From: Acestrorhynchus altus
Lineage: Eukaryota; Chordata; Actinopteri; Characiformes; Acestrorhynchidae
Direction of reading: 5' to 3'
Assembly: GCA_034509495.1 (NCBI GenBank)
Contig: CM067522.1
Coordinates: forward strand, 15,085,168 to 15,149,167
Length of the DNA: 64,000 nt
The notes below the pieces were generated by a model that was not told the origin of the DNA, did not search any database, and saw only the letters and a list, made by a program, of their open reading frames with translations. The position numbers were made by a program, and so were the translations under genes. Of the stretch, positions 21,768 to 32,711 are shown piece by piece. How positions within the stretch are numbered: position 1 is the first letter of the stretch; the number at the start of each line of letters is the position of its first letter.

Positions 21768-21812
21768 AAAAAAAGGAGGAGAGAGGGAGAGTGAGAGAGA
21801 GAGAGAGACAGG
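21768..21812. repeat. A-run and (GA)n tract
   Basis: A poly-A run followed by GAGAGAGGGAGAGTGAGAGA. Frames of 70-131 codons over it are chance. Confidence 0.85.
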
Positions 21813-22253
21813 ATTTTGCCGAGAGGAGAAAGCGAGAAAGCTTGTGTTGGCTGAGCCCTGTGGATGTTGCCACAGTAGAGCAATCTTAACACTAATGATG
21901 CATGCTGCTTCCTCACTGTTTCCCCAAAAGTCTCCTCGCTCATTCTCCAGCACATTCATGTAACAGTGTGTTAATGAAAGAAGCTTGACATGTACATGCT
22001 GTGAAATGAGGAGGAGGTTCATTAACAAATGACAAACAGGCATGAATATGCTCATCTTAGTTCGCTTCTTGCTTGTCATTCCCCAAAGTTGATTTGATTC
22101 AGTAGCTCTCTGTACTAAAGCCAGACTTCTGCAGAAGTATTAGTACTCAGCAATATGCTCTCAATTAATAAACAGATTTTGGCATGAAATCAGGGTTATT
22201 AAGGATCCCATTTTGAGAAACATGACTTTGGGGACCCAAAAGTGGTTCTTTTG
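21813..22253. other. Unassigned sequence
   Basis: Nothing recognised. Confidence 0.35.
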
Positions 22254-22594
22254 TAGAATTTATGGTTCTCAAACTGTGGTATATGTACCACTGGTGGTAT
22301 GACCTTGGAAAATCTGCGGCACTAAAATATTAAGGATTGAGATCTATAAAGATTTCACCTGTAACTTTCATAACTGTTTTGACATACATTCACCAAACAT
22401 TTTGAAGTATTTATAGGAGATACATACCAAATGTTGTTATTGTCAGGTGATCCTAGGCTACTCACATATGTCTTCATTCATATTTCTACAATGTCATATT
22501 TGTACAATGTAAATTTTCTAAATAAACATTTGACATCTTAGAAATGTATTTATTTATCTTAGGAATTTATAATCTAGAATGTTTATGACCTGAC

Positions 22595-23160
22595 AATGCA
22601 AGAATTTTGATTTGAGTTTTGAGTTATTTGTTAGGATTAGCTTGACAAGGATATGCAGTGTAATACATACATACGTAACAGTAGTCCAAAAAAAATTAAA
22701 TAAAAAAACAACCTGAATGTAATTTTTGTTATTTATGTATGTATCAGTATTTTCCCTTTTTAGGACTTTATTCTGAAAATTGAACACTGTGTGAGCAAAC
22801 AAAGAGAGCAAACAGCCCCTCTATAACTGAGTATCTGAGTCAGTGATGTCAATAGCCCAACCCCCTTTTGCTGATCAGTCAGAGTCTGTATGCAGATTGA
22901 GCATATACACGTGGATAGAGCAGTCAATATTCACTGGAAGCTCCAGTGGTATTTAAACTGGGTTTAAATTAAGTTGGAAACAATTTAATGTCAGCTGTTT
23001 TTTGAGCTTCGTTACTCACTGAACACCATGGTTAGATAGGGTCTTGTAGTGTATACACATCGATATGTGTATAGAGTCTGTAGTTTATTCTGATCCTGAT
23101 TTGAAGCCTAGAAAGTGGTATTTAACTGTATGCAAAGTGCAGAGCAGAGCTCTATAAATT
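22595..23160 (-). mobile_element. TTAA-flanked MITE family, nested copy (reverse)
   Basis: Shares TTCTGAAAATTGAACACTGT, GAGCAAACAGCCCCTC, GAGTCTGTATGCAGATTGAG, GTATTTAAACTGGGTTTAAA and GATCCTGATTTGAAGCCTAG with the other copies. Its left terminus is lost. The right terminus is eroded but followed by TTAA near 23159. It lies within an older inverted-end element. Confidence 0.7.
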
Positions 23161-23297
23161 AACCTGTTAGACACTTTATATAAGGCCACACTTCAGCTCT
23201 ACTATAATTACAGACTCCAACCTCCACAAAAATGGTGAAAAAACCCTGGCGATAGACGTATAATAGACGTTTGTATTCAACATCTAGCCTACTCTAT

Positions 23298-23299
<2 letters not shown>

Positions 23300-23361
<62 letters not shown>

Positions 23362-23380
23362 GTGTGTGTGAGAGCGTGTG
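23300..23380. repeat. (TG)n microsatellite
   Basis: About 36 TG units with one CG and one AGAGCG interruption. Confidence 0.95.
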
Positions 23381-23451
23381 GTACATGTGTTTCTGTGAAA
23401 TAACTTGTAGGTGGTACTTTGAAGGTAGAACGTTTGAGAACCTCTGTTCTA

Positions 23452-24361
23452 AAGAATCATTTTTACAATGCTATTTTTACGACTGTACAGCCTGAAATAT
23501 TTGTTTCATTCAGAATCAACTACTCACATCAGATTTTGTAAGATTCGTTCAATTAGTTGAGCTTTAGCTCAGGTTTCTGGAACTTCCTGAGACTTTTAGC
23601 CAGTATTTAGCTTTGGTTTTCACTACCTCATTCTTTTTAATCCTACTTTTCTATGATCGTAAACAGTTCTAATCTGGTGTTCACTTCTAGATTAGATCAG
23701 GTCTAATCTAGAAATCATGGTTAATATCAAGGTCCACAAGTTTAGCATAAAAACTGTAAACAGATCAAACTAAAATTCACTAAAATGACATTTAAATACA
23801 TTGCTTTTTGGGTGTAACTGGGACCTTGAGATTATAATTTTGTTCCACCTCATGTACCACATGGGATGCAAATGACAAAAATTCACCATGTGTGGTGCTG
23901 TTGAAATACAGGGTTTAATACAGAAATCATACATTATAATTGCAAATATTTTAATAACTTAATTAGCAGGAATGCACACTGATATTAGAATCAGACTGGA
24001 TGTTAAGAAATTTTAAGGTCCAAATGTTTATAAATATGTATTATTATTTTTTTAGAAAATCTTCAAGTGTGTGGACAGCCATTGTAGTTAATGAATTTAT
24101 CTACTTTATGATAAATTCATTGCCAATAGAACAGGTTGCCCTGGACACTATATCCAGTGTGAAACATCAGCTGGAGAGGTATTTGCAGCACAATAGACAA
24201 CCATACGTTTGCAACTAAAGTGCAACACAATAAAAAAACACACAAAGGCCAGTCTGTTGACCATGGCAAGCTTTTCTCTGTTGTTAAGCTTTCGGGATGG
24301 AAATTAATGCAGATACTGTAGAACTTTCACATTGTCTTATGTTTACGTTTCTAGGCTTAGT
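23452..24361. other. Unassigned AT-rich sequence
   Basis: Contains the perfect hairpin listed separately at 24090-24121 and CTAATCTAGAAATC-type self-similar runs near 23.68-23.72 kb. No coding signal. Confidence 0.3.
24090..24121. repeat. Perfect 12-bp-arm hairpin
   Basis: AATGAATTTATC and GATAAATTCATT are exact reverse complements separated by TACTTTAT. Could be a cruciform, a paired homeodomain site or a decayed fold-back element. Confidence 0.6.
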
Positions 24362-24530
24362 GTAACGGTTGGGTTAGGTTTAAAATTAAGGTAAGTGTAA
24401 GGTAAACTTTAGGTTAGGGTTAGGGTAAAGGTAAGGGTTATGTGATGTTTAAAGGGTTAGATGAAGTTTAGATTAAGGTTAGAGTAAGGGTTGGGTTAAG
24501 TTTTGGTTTAGTTGGAGTTGTAGGTTCAGG
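24362..24530 (+). repeat. Degenerate TTAGGG-like (GGTTAAGGT) simple repeat
   Basis: Variants of GGTTAGGGTTAGGGTAAAGG and AAGGTTAGAGTAAGGG over ~170 bp. Resembles a decayed interstitial telomere-type or GGTTA-rich simple repeat. A similar complementary stretch lies at 56.4-56.56 kb. Confidence 0.6.
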
Positions 24531-25020
24531 TAATTCAAAGTAGGAGGTTTTAGAGGTAAGGAGTATCTGGTCTCTAGTTGGTGGTAGTTTTGAATAGAAG
24601 TTGTTCAGGCTACAGATATGTTGGTATTGGGTGCTTTTGGTCAAATCAGGTCAGGTTTAGATTAAAAATATGGTGAAATAACATTAAAAAAGTAATTAAA
24701 AAAAAATCAAACTGTCCATCCTGATTTATTAAACGCCAAAAAATGTATTGATGAGAAAAGCTTATCTTCTTACAGGGTCATGGCAACCATAGCTTTTTCA
24801 TCTGCATCACCTAAAGTACAGGGAGTCTCTGTAAACTGTAAAAATCGTTCCAGCTGTTGTGCTGGTGGGTAAAATGAAAAGTTGAAAGTTCAGTACAATC
24901 ATGTAGCATTTAAACTTCCAAAAATGTCTTTGATGATTCTAGACAAGGCAGATGTACTCCCTTGGGCCCAGCCCAAACTGGGATGAATTCGAGACATCAT
25001 CTATTTTTCCACCTTTTCTT

Positions 25021-25025
<5 letters not shown>
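24531..25025. other. Unassigned sequence
   Basis: Nothing recognised. Confidence 0.35.
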
Positions 25026-25051
<26 letters not shown>

Positions 25052-25057
25052 GGGGGG
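25026..25057. repeat. (GT)n microsatellite with G run
   Basis: About 13 GT units followed by seven G. Confidence 0.95.
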
Positions 25058-25145
25058 TGCTATGTAACATCGCTACATCACTCGTCCAAATGCTTCAAAA
25101 GATTACATGAGCGAGTCCTAGAGGCATACTTTTTAATAAAACACG

Positions 25146-25154
25146 AGTGAGTGA

Positions 25155-25225
<71 letters not shown>
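25146..25225. repeat. (GAGT)4 (GT)n microsatellite
   Basis: Four GAGT units followed by roughly 32 GT units. Confidence 0.95.
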
Positions 25226-25226
<1 letters not shown>

Positions 25227-26199
25227 AATTTCACTGCAGAGTTTTGGAAGAATGTTTATTAAGGGGGTGTCGAAGAGGTGTTGAAATGTCTGAGGGGTGA
25301 GAGGGCGGCAGTGTGGGGCTCCACCGCTCTGCAGCATGTGGGCAAAGCCATCGCTTATTTGCAGATGTTATCAGGTCATGACTCCAGTGAAGCCTAGCTT
25401 CTCCCTGAAGACATACAAAAAATGCCCAGATGTTTAAGACATCACACTGGGGATCTTTAACATTAAGTTTGGAAATTGACCAAAAAAGCATGTCTTCCAT
25501 TCCATATAGGGATCATGTTTAACACAGAGCTAAATATTTAAGATTTATATGTTTAAATGAACATAATAATGTTTGCTAAATATTCATTATTACTATCATA
25601 TTCTTCTTAATATTATTATTAATATTGTTATTATTATTATGTAATATTATTTGAAATGTACTCTTTACTCAAAATGTTAAAACTAAGACTCAGAATATAA
25701 CGTACATAAAGAACGAGGAAGAAACAGCTTGAGAAACAAAACTTCAATGAAACCCTTTCGATGCACATGACGAAGAACCAATAAAAGGAACCGCCGTTCA
25801 TAAGGAAAATAAGGAATAACTAATGAGAGAGACTCAAAAAAGAAAGGCTATATTCATGTTTGCAGGTTAAGTGGGCAGTGCCAGCGCTCTAATGCCACGG
25901 TAGCCATGTTAGGAATATGTGGTGTAAAGAAATACAACACTAAGAAAATTGCTTAAACTACTGTCCTTCTCAGACTCCCCTAAAAAACCTCCCTTATTGC
26001 TGTCATCTCTATTCCTTTCTCCTTAGCACACATTTCTGAAGAATGTCGAGTTGGATTGACATAAAAGTCACATGAATTCTGGATTTCAGTACTACATAAA
26101 GACTGGATTTGGGCCTCTTGTTTAAAGAACACGTGGCATAAGACTATGAATATAATGCTGAGAAGAACCAAGACTCAACACAAAAAGCGAAGACTCTTT
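25226..26199. other. Unassigned sequence, A-rich at the right
   Basis: Reads as unique DNA at 25.23-25.5 kb, then AT-rich with ATTATT runs, then AGAACC/CAAGACTC-rich DNA probably related to the fold-back element to the right. Confidence 0.3.
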
Positions 26200-26400
26200 T
26201 AAAGCATGTAGAAGAACCACACTGTTAAAGGTCCTTGAAGAACTTTTGGGGATTTTTCAACATAAAACAGTGGAGGAATCTTCAAGGAACCTAAAATGAA
26301 CCTTCAAGAGACCTTTGTCCTTTTACTGAAGGTGTTTGTAAGGTTCCTTGAAGCACCTTAAGAGGTTCCTCCACAGTTTCAACCTGAAGAACCAGCAAAC
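26200..26400. mobile_element. Fold-back element (AAGGTTCCTTGAAG type)
   Basis: Arm 26267-26292 (ACAGTGGAGGAATCTTCAAG...) pairs with arm 26341-26377 (AGGTTCCTTGAAGCACCTTA...CCACAGT) as an imperfect inverted repeat around a ~48-bp centre. The GAACC/GGTTC-rich language resembles fish fold-back MITEs. It has no coding capacity. Confidence 0.6.
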
Positions 26401-26607
26401 GTGCTCTCAATGAGCTCAATGAGCTTGTACTTATAATGGTGTAAGTATAAGCAGGACTCAAGAGGAAAAATTGTGTAATAGCTTGAGAAAAACTCATTTG
26501 GAGCATGATGATGAAGATTCTAAAGGAAAAACTGCTTAAGGACTGGTGGATGAACCACAGAAAGGAACCAAGACTTAAAAAGGAACATCATACTCTTCCA
26601 AAATGAC

Positions 26608-26840
26608 CAAGTCAAGTCAAGTCAAGGCTTTTTTTTGTCATTACATCTGAGTACAGGTACACAGTGTAACAAAATTACGTTCCTCCAGAACCAAGGTGCG
26701 ACATGGAGCAGCAAGAACAATAGAACGACAAAGTGCAAACACTACAATAAATACAATAAATACAGTAAACAAGAAGCAGTTTGACAGACAGGACAGGACA
26801 GTGCAATACCGAATGGCATAAAGAACTGAATAAAGTCCAA
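26608..26840. repeat. Interspersed repeat beginning (AAGTC)n
   Basis: CAAGTCAAGTCAAGTCAAGG then CATTACATCTGAGTACAGG, TACACAGTGTAACAAAATTA and GTTCCTCCAGAACCAAGGTG match a dispersed fish repeat I recognise, often seen as a 3'-terminal fragment. ATAAATACAATAAATACAGT follows. The minus frames of 60-67 codons inside are not genes. Confidence 0.6.
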
Positions 26841-27748
26841 ACATTCAAAATTAGCAAATGAACCAGTTAGAACAAATTCAGAATAAAGAAAAGTCGTACT
26901 GATATATACTGATCATACTTTTATAGACATGATTAAATCTGACAGCATAATCAGTGAACTCTGATGTTAACTGTAGTTCACAATGGAGACATGATCTGCT
27001 TTTTGCTGGATGTAAGATGTGTGTCTAGCAGGCTAGTGGGGATTGAAACATTGATTAAAATGGAGGCATGTTTGCTCTGTCAGATGGATGGAAGGAAAAT
27101 GCTCTTGATAGTTCGGAAATGCTCTTGGCAAAAGAAGGTATGTTTCAGACAAAATCTGATGAGAATAGCTTTAGAACATAGTAAACAGCTGCAGAAGATT
27201 TTGTAAATGGACTCAATTCTTCCTTTTAAAGACAACAGCCTTTTATCGTCCCTTAGTGCCAAATACTGATGGACCTCCTCATCTTTGGCATCCTTGGGAA
27301 CGCTGTCTTCTCTCACCCACTTTTTTCTCACAACACTTGAATAAGGAAGGCGATTACTCACACAAAGACTGACTCAGCCAGACATCTACCCTAAAGACCA
27401 AGGGATGGTGAGAAGTTATGAAAGAAAGACAAAAAGATGGGAGTTATGAGGTTTAGCAGACTAGCATGCAGTCATGAGAAGGTCAGCGATTACTGCAAGA
27501 GGATCTTGGAGAAAGCTTTGTGGCTCTTGCTGAGATGGATGTTTAGCCTGGATTTCCGCTCTTCACTTCCTGTGCAAACCATTAGGCTATGAGAATTTTG
27601 CAAATGCCTGTTTGTAATAGAAGCCCGGGCGTGCAAAAAAACCAGGCATGCATCCATCAAACAATCTTTAGGAATTAAAATGGGAAAGTATCAATTCAAA
27701 GAACATTCTCAATGCTTTCTTCTCTTTTTCCTAATATATACATGTGTA
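26841..27748. other. Unassigned sequence
   Basis: Overlapping opposite frames of 80 and 93 codons at 26.96-27.36 kb lack recognisable content. The remainder is plain. Confidence 0.3.
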
Positions 27749-27915
27749 CACTATATGTCCAAATGTTTGTGGACACCCATTCTAAAGAAATGCATTCAGC
27801 TATACTAAGCACCCATTGCTGACACAGAGGCAAAGTAGGCATGATGGTGCTCTGTCCAATATGTTTGGGATGAGTTGGGGAGTTGGGGATGAGAGGAGTG
27901 GTGATCATCTAATGT
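27749..27915 (+). mobile_element. Tc1-like MITE, left half with intact end
   Basis: Starts CACTATATGTCCAAATGTTT followed by GTGGACACCCATTCTAAAG, the best preserved terminus of the family in this window. It then carries CACCCATTGCTGACACAGAG and degrades. The right end is absent, and Tc1 transposase-like DNA follows directly. Confidence 0.7.
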
Positions 27916-27929
27916 CCACATCATTGGGC

Positions 27930-28200
27930 TTTGGGACACTTACATGACCCACAGATTGACATGTGGAGAGACCCAATAGCCACAATTGAGGACATTCAGT
28001 GAGCTGTAATGCCCTCCATGAATCATCCTTTTAGTGCCAGCCCCATTGGCAGATGGCTGCATGATGCAGATCTACATGCATGCAGACAATTACAATGACT
28101 GCCCTTAACACCACGTCAGGTCAACCCATCATCTTCAGTGATGAGTCCTGCTTTTGTCTTGGTCCTGCTTTTTGTCATCTGTGTGGGCTATTCCAACGCC
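27930..28200 (+). pseudogene. Tc1/mariner-like transposase remnant, frameshifted
   Basis: One frame gives GRWLHDADLHACRQLQ then a stop and LPLTPRQ, matching the R-R-L-H-A-GL-AR-P-L-LT-RH stretch of Tc1-like transposases. A second frame (28080-28406) gives IIFSDESCFCLG, matching the F-SDES-F block with the first catalytic Asp. The two matches are in different frames, so at least one indel separates them. Sequence after 28200 does not match convincingly. Confidence 0.5.
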
Positions 28201-28679
28201 AGACCTATCCCAGACTGGAAATGTGTAGGATGCTATTGGATGTGCTATTAACATTCCACACCACCACAAAATCTGCAGAAACTGTAACAGCATTCAAACT
28301 GCATGGGGTGGATTATTGCACTATTAGGAATGCCAACACCATCCTTAGACACTACTTCTTTATGTGTAGCTCAATAAATATTGTCCATATTAGTGTACAT
28401 TTTTAATCATTCATTGACCCTGGCTACCTTTATGCTTCTGAATAACATCCAACAACTGTTTTGACGATGAGTATAAGCTAATATATAAATTAGTGACTGA
28501 ATATTCTCCAGATGCATCACATCTAAAAACAAGGGCTTTCTTTAATGTTAACTGCAATGTTAGATGGCTGGCCTTGTTTGCAGAATATCTTCTAGCTGGC
28601 AATAGCTAACACAGTTGAGGGAAGTTGGTGACTTCCTATTTATTCAAGTCTGGCCTTGTAGCAACACACCTCATGTATT
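28201..28679. other. Unassigned sequence
   Basis: No recognisable repeat or coding content. The 108-codon frame from 28080 extends to 28406 past the transposase match without further motif. Confidence 0.3.
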
Positions 28680-29054
28680 ATGAATATTTAAGAGTACAAA
28701 TGCTCAGAGCAAGCGAACCAACAGCACCAATTTCCAGCAACAGATATCTGAAACACGGCGGAGGCATTTAGGGACTGGTCCCTTCACGCCGGTGTGTGAT
28801 AGCACTGTAATGTGATAAGCTTAAATGCAACATATTTTGCTGTAATAATTATCATGTGGCTTAAAAAAAAAATCACACTGAGCCAATATATGACTAACAA
28901 TGCGGCGCGAGCACGACTTCCTATTGTTGTTGTTGACAAAATGTTGAGGTTGACAAACGAGCTTGCCACATCTGCCCCATTTCTTTAATAATGCTCTTTT
29001 GCAAAAGCAAGGGGTGTCATCCATTATGGATCAAGGACCTGAACTGAATTTTTT

Positions 29055-29090
<36 letters not shown>
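29055..29090. repeat. (GT)n microsatellite with CG core
   Basis: TG/GT units around GCGCGCG. Confidence 0.93.
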
Positions 29091-29091
<1 letters not shown>

Positions 29092-29593
29092 TTGTTATGA
29101 GCACAATGTCAGTGTGCATAAGTCAAGGGGAAAAAGTCCTTTGTCTTTCATTCCGTTAATAAACACGGCGTGTTAAATATTTCATCCAGCAGCGCGCACC
29201 GAGCCGGCAGCCGCTCGCGCTCTGGTGTTTGTTGGTAAACTCGGAGGCCTCGCCGTTTAGTAACTTATTTAACAAGGGCTCCGCTCTCCTGAAAGCGCTT
29301 CCACCCCGAGGAGAGACGTTTCCACTCGACTTTGTGTCTGTCTATTAATAAATTAGCCATTCTGTCACACTCCGCAAATGAAAGATTCAATTATTCACAG
29401 AAAGCGATGCATAATTCCTTCGACTCTGTTTTAAAGCAGCCTATGAATAATTTGGCTATTTTACTTTTGGGTAATTGAAGCTATAAATCTAATGGCGGGT
29501 GCTCTGAACGGGCGCACACTGACTCACGGTGCAGGAAACAAGCGTGAGTGTGCGGTTCCTGTGCTGGCTAAATGCTAATCAACAGCATTGTGT

Positions 29594-29605
29594 ATGAATA
29601 TGCAT
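29594..29605. promoter_or_regulatory. POU MORE-like site
   Basis: ATGAATATGCAT differs by one base from ATGCATATGCAT, the palindromic MORE element bound by POU-factor dimers. The site is at the edge of the unique block. Confidence 0.3.
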
Positions 29606-29665
29606 GCAGTGTTGGGCTTGTATTTCTTATCGGAATATAAATCACTCACTTATTGGCAAGGAGCA

Positions 29666-30092
<427 letters not shown>

Positions 30093-30180
30093 GAACGGGG
30101 GTTGACAATCCTGGTCCTGGAGTTCCAGCCTCCTGCATAAGCTGTATTCCATTCCACAGAGTACTTCAGCAGTGCCCTAG
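30093..30180 (+). repeat. Interspersed repeat (AATCCTGGTCCTGGAGTTCC type)
   Basis: GACAATCCTGGTCCTGGAGT then CAGCCTCCTGCATAAGC and ACAGAGTACTTCAGCAG resemble a common fish MITE whose head reads CC(A/T)GGTCCTGGAG. Only the head is present. Confidence 0.4.
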
Positions 30181-31459
30181 TCACCAGAAATCAGGGAATT
30201 TCACATGGTTAAATCCTTTCTTTTGAATGCCCTGCAATGTCATCACGTTAAAATGACATGTACACTGTTTTTGCAGCCATGCATCATATGATGTATGTAA
30301 TATGGGAATAAATGTTAATTATGGACATATCACAGGTTTCTGTTCTCTTATAATTGTTTTGTACTGCTTGGAATAAGCATTGGGTGCTGTACCCCTCAAG
30401 ACATGATGACTGATGGACAAACTTACCATCAATTGTGTCCTCAAACTGAACGTTTTCAGTCTCTGTGGTTCGTAACCTCGGTTAAAATAGCCAAACTTCC
30501 TGTGTAGTCTGCTTCACATTGGAATGCACCTCCACTAAACCTGCGATTAACAGGTGAGTTGATGTATGGGCACTTGAGTAGCAAGAGCACAAATCTGTGT
30601 AGGATTGCCTACCCCTATTAGCTGTACTTCTGAAACCGAGGTTCCTCTTTGGTTCTTGGAGGCACTGCTCTATCAATGTAACCTTTACAATTATGCAGAG
30701 GTTCCTTAAACTTTAAAAAAGACCAGAAACTTCACTTTGGCACCTTTCATAAGAATATACATAGCTCTGTAAAGGAGGAAAATAAACAGAGTGGTATCAG
30801 GATCATCACGGGGGCAGTGCAGCCAAAGGATCATGCAAAACACTACCAATGACAAATGGACAAATGAGGAGAAAAAACAAAATAAATAAATAATTTTTTA
30901 CATAAATAAATAAATAAATGAACTCTCTTTTGTGTAGTGGTTTATCACAAACATTGCTTATTGTTTATTGTTATCAGAAACCTTTGTGAACTGCCCTCTA
31001 GTGGATGTACTGCTTAACATCCATTCCAAAATACGTAGAGGACATACAGTCTTATGTGTGCAGGGACGTGTAGTGAGTATAGGTGAACCTTAAAAAAAAT
31101 ACAAGTGGTCATTTTGTTTTGGACTATTACATCCCTCCTTAAAATATGGAGATTGTAGGTTTACCCCAAGTGATGCCACAGCCATCCATATTCTGGAATT
31201 CCATTGAGCTTAGCCTCACTGTCCACCATTGTTCATAGTAATTCTAGCACTGCAGGGAACTGGCAGTTGCAGATTTCATCTATGCATGTTGAACTGTTCA
31301 GTGATGTGTCGGCCGTAGATTTATTTGACTTGGAGGAAGCATGTTAGCTTTCATCCTACCGGTGCTAGTAGCACAATGTGATGGGGTCCAGATTAATGGT
31401 GAAGGAAGTGGAAAAAAATATATTATGCTATAGTGAATTATATCAAATATGACAGTTAT
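30181..31459. other. Unassigned sequence
   Basis: GGTTCCTCTTTGGTTCTTGG at 30.64 kb and GAGGTTCCTTAAAC at 30.7 kb may belong to a GGTTC-rich fold-back element. (AAAT)n occurs at ~30.88-30.92 kb. Otherwise plain AT-rich DNA. Confidence 0.3.
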
Positions 31460-31988
31460 TTTGGGTAGATCCTGAGTTTCTTCATTTGAGATAAACAATG
31501 TAAATATTTGTATGAATATGAGCATGTTTTGGTCAAACCTTAACTTGTGCCTACAAGGATGAATAACACTTTATATCTCAGAAATCTTGTTGGAAATTGA
31601 TCAACCAGTTTCTCAGCTGAAAATAGAAGAATTTTGATGGGTTATTTGTAATGATCACATATAATAATACATTCTTCAATATACTTGAAGCCCCTCCTTC
31701 TCGTTTTCCTCTAAAACCCAATATCCAGGTCAGTGACATCATTAGCCCCATTGTCCTCGCTAATCAGCGGGAGTCTGCATGCAGGTTGAGTGTGTGGACA
31801 GAGCAGTAAACATGCACTGGAAGACCCCTTTGGCATTTAAATTGGGATTTAATGGATCAAGATAGTTTATTATGGTATGTGTATCATGTCTGTTGGTCTA
31901 ACATAGGATAGGACAGAACTTTATTGTCTGAATCTGATCCTGAAATACGAATCTTAGAATGCTGACATGGAAGGTTCTAATAGTTTAA
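31460..31988 (-). mobile_element. TTAA-flanked MITE family, reverse copy
   Basis: CTTCATTTGAGATAAACAATG, AGAAATCTTGTTGGAAATTG, CCTTCTCGTTTTCCTCTAAA, GAGTCTGCATGCAGGTTGAG and AGGTTCTAATAGTTTAA follow the family order. The left end is eroded; the right end keeps GGTTCTAATAG before TTTAA. A short insertion-like AGGATAGGACAGAACTTTAT interrupts it at ~31.91 kb. Confidence 0.65.
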
Positions 31989-32015
31989 GAAACCATTGTG
32001 ACCCCGCTTAGTAAC

Positions 32016-32038
32016 AATGTAATGTAATGTAATGTAAT
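32016..32038. repeat. (AATGT)4 microsatellite
   Basis: Four full pentanucleotide units and a partial one. Confidence 0.9.
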
Positions 32039-32085
32039 CAATATAAACATTTAAGAACATACATTGGAAGAAGCCTCAGTTCTCA

Positions 32086-32087
<2 letters not shown>

Positions 32088-32158
<71 letters not shown>

Positions 32159-32187
32159 ACACACACACACACACATATATACACACT
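32088..32187. repeat. (CA)n microsatellite
   Basis: About 45 CA units with a TA interruption and an ATATATA tail. Confidence 0.97.
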
Positions 32188-32204
32188 TCACTGCACTTCC
32201 ACCC

Positions 32205-32640
32205 TGGCTGTCTCAATTAACCCATGCTTAATCTTGGACCTCCCGTAGCAGGCAGTATAAAGGAGCTGGGGCCGAATGGGAGATGCTATCTGCCAGAGAG
32301 ATTACGCTGCCACTGCCAGATCAAAGAGGCCTGGACTTTAGGCCTTGGCGATTAGCCCAAATTAAATAAAGTATGTCTGTTTAAACTTCATTAGCAGCTG
32401 GGCGTTTGCTTCAGCAGAATGGGCACAACTCAAGCGTCCTTAATTAAAAGATAATCCAAAAGGATCGCTCCCTAATCTCCTCCCAAAATATGCTTTTTTC
32501 CCCCCTTCTTTTTTCCATCAGGGAGTAAGAGTCACTCAACAAGCTCATAAGGTGTTTTCATTGGCCGTGAAAGAGCCTGAGCGAGGTCCTGGCAGGGGCT
32601 TTCTTAATCACACCAGTCCAAATAGCATCAGGAGAGAGTG
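32205..32640. other. Repeat-poor block; candidate conserved non-coding element
   Basis: Balanced unique DNA with paired homeodomain-type motifs (TGTCTCAATTAACCCATG, GGCGATTAGCCCAAATTAAA, CTTCATTAGCAGCTGGGC and GTCCTTAATTAAAAGATAAT). No coding frame or repeat end. Conservation is inferred. Confidence 0.35.
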
Positions 32641-32670
32641 AAGCAGCGAAAGAGAAACGGGTGTAGGGAC

Positions 32671-32711
32671 AGAGAGGGAGAGAGGGAGAGAGAGCAAGAG
32701 AGAGAGAGAGT
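32671..32711. repeat. (GA)n tract
   Basis: GA units with GGG and CAA interruptions. Confidence 0.9.

Larger units (their letters stand above)
22254..23451 (+). mobile_element. Inverted-end element (TAGAAC..GGTTCTCAAAC) hosting a nested MITE
   Basis: The left end TAGAATTTATGGTTCTCAAA (from 22254) and right end GTTTGAGAACCTCTGTTCTA (23432-23451) form inverted repeats of ~20 bp with several mismatches. Just inside are CTGTGGTATATGTACCACTG and GGTGGTACTTTGAAGG, the paired GGTAC blocks typical of a common fish hAT-like MITE. A TTAA-family copy and a TG microsatellite occupy the middle. No 8-bp target duplication is evident. Confidence 0.55.
28680..29650. other. Repeat-poor, CpG-containing block; strongest candidate regulatory region
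   Basis: Apart from a TG tract this ~1-kb stretch has no repeat. It contains CpG-dense sequence (GCAGCGCGCACCGAGCCGGC and GCCTCGCCGTTTAG) next to AT-rich runs full of homeodomain/POU cores (AAAGATTCAATTATTCACAG, GCCTATGAATAATTTGGC, TAATTGAAGC and ATGAATATGCAT). This alternation is typical of developmental enhancers in vertebrate gene deserts. The target gene cannot be named. Confidence 0.35.

Noticed and set aside
23063..23084. TATACACATCGATATGTGTATA as a palindromic site
   Set aside because: The 9-base arms are exact but the central CGAT is not symmetric, and it lies inside a MITE copy.
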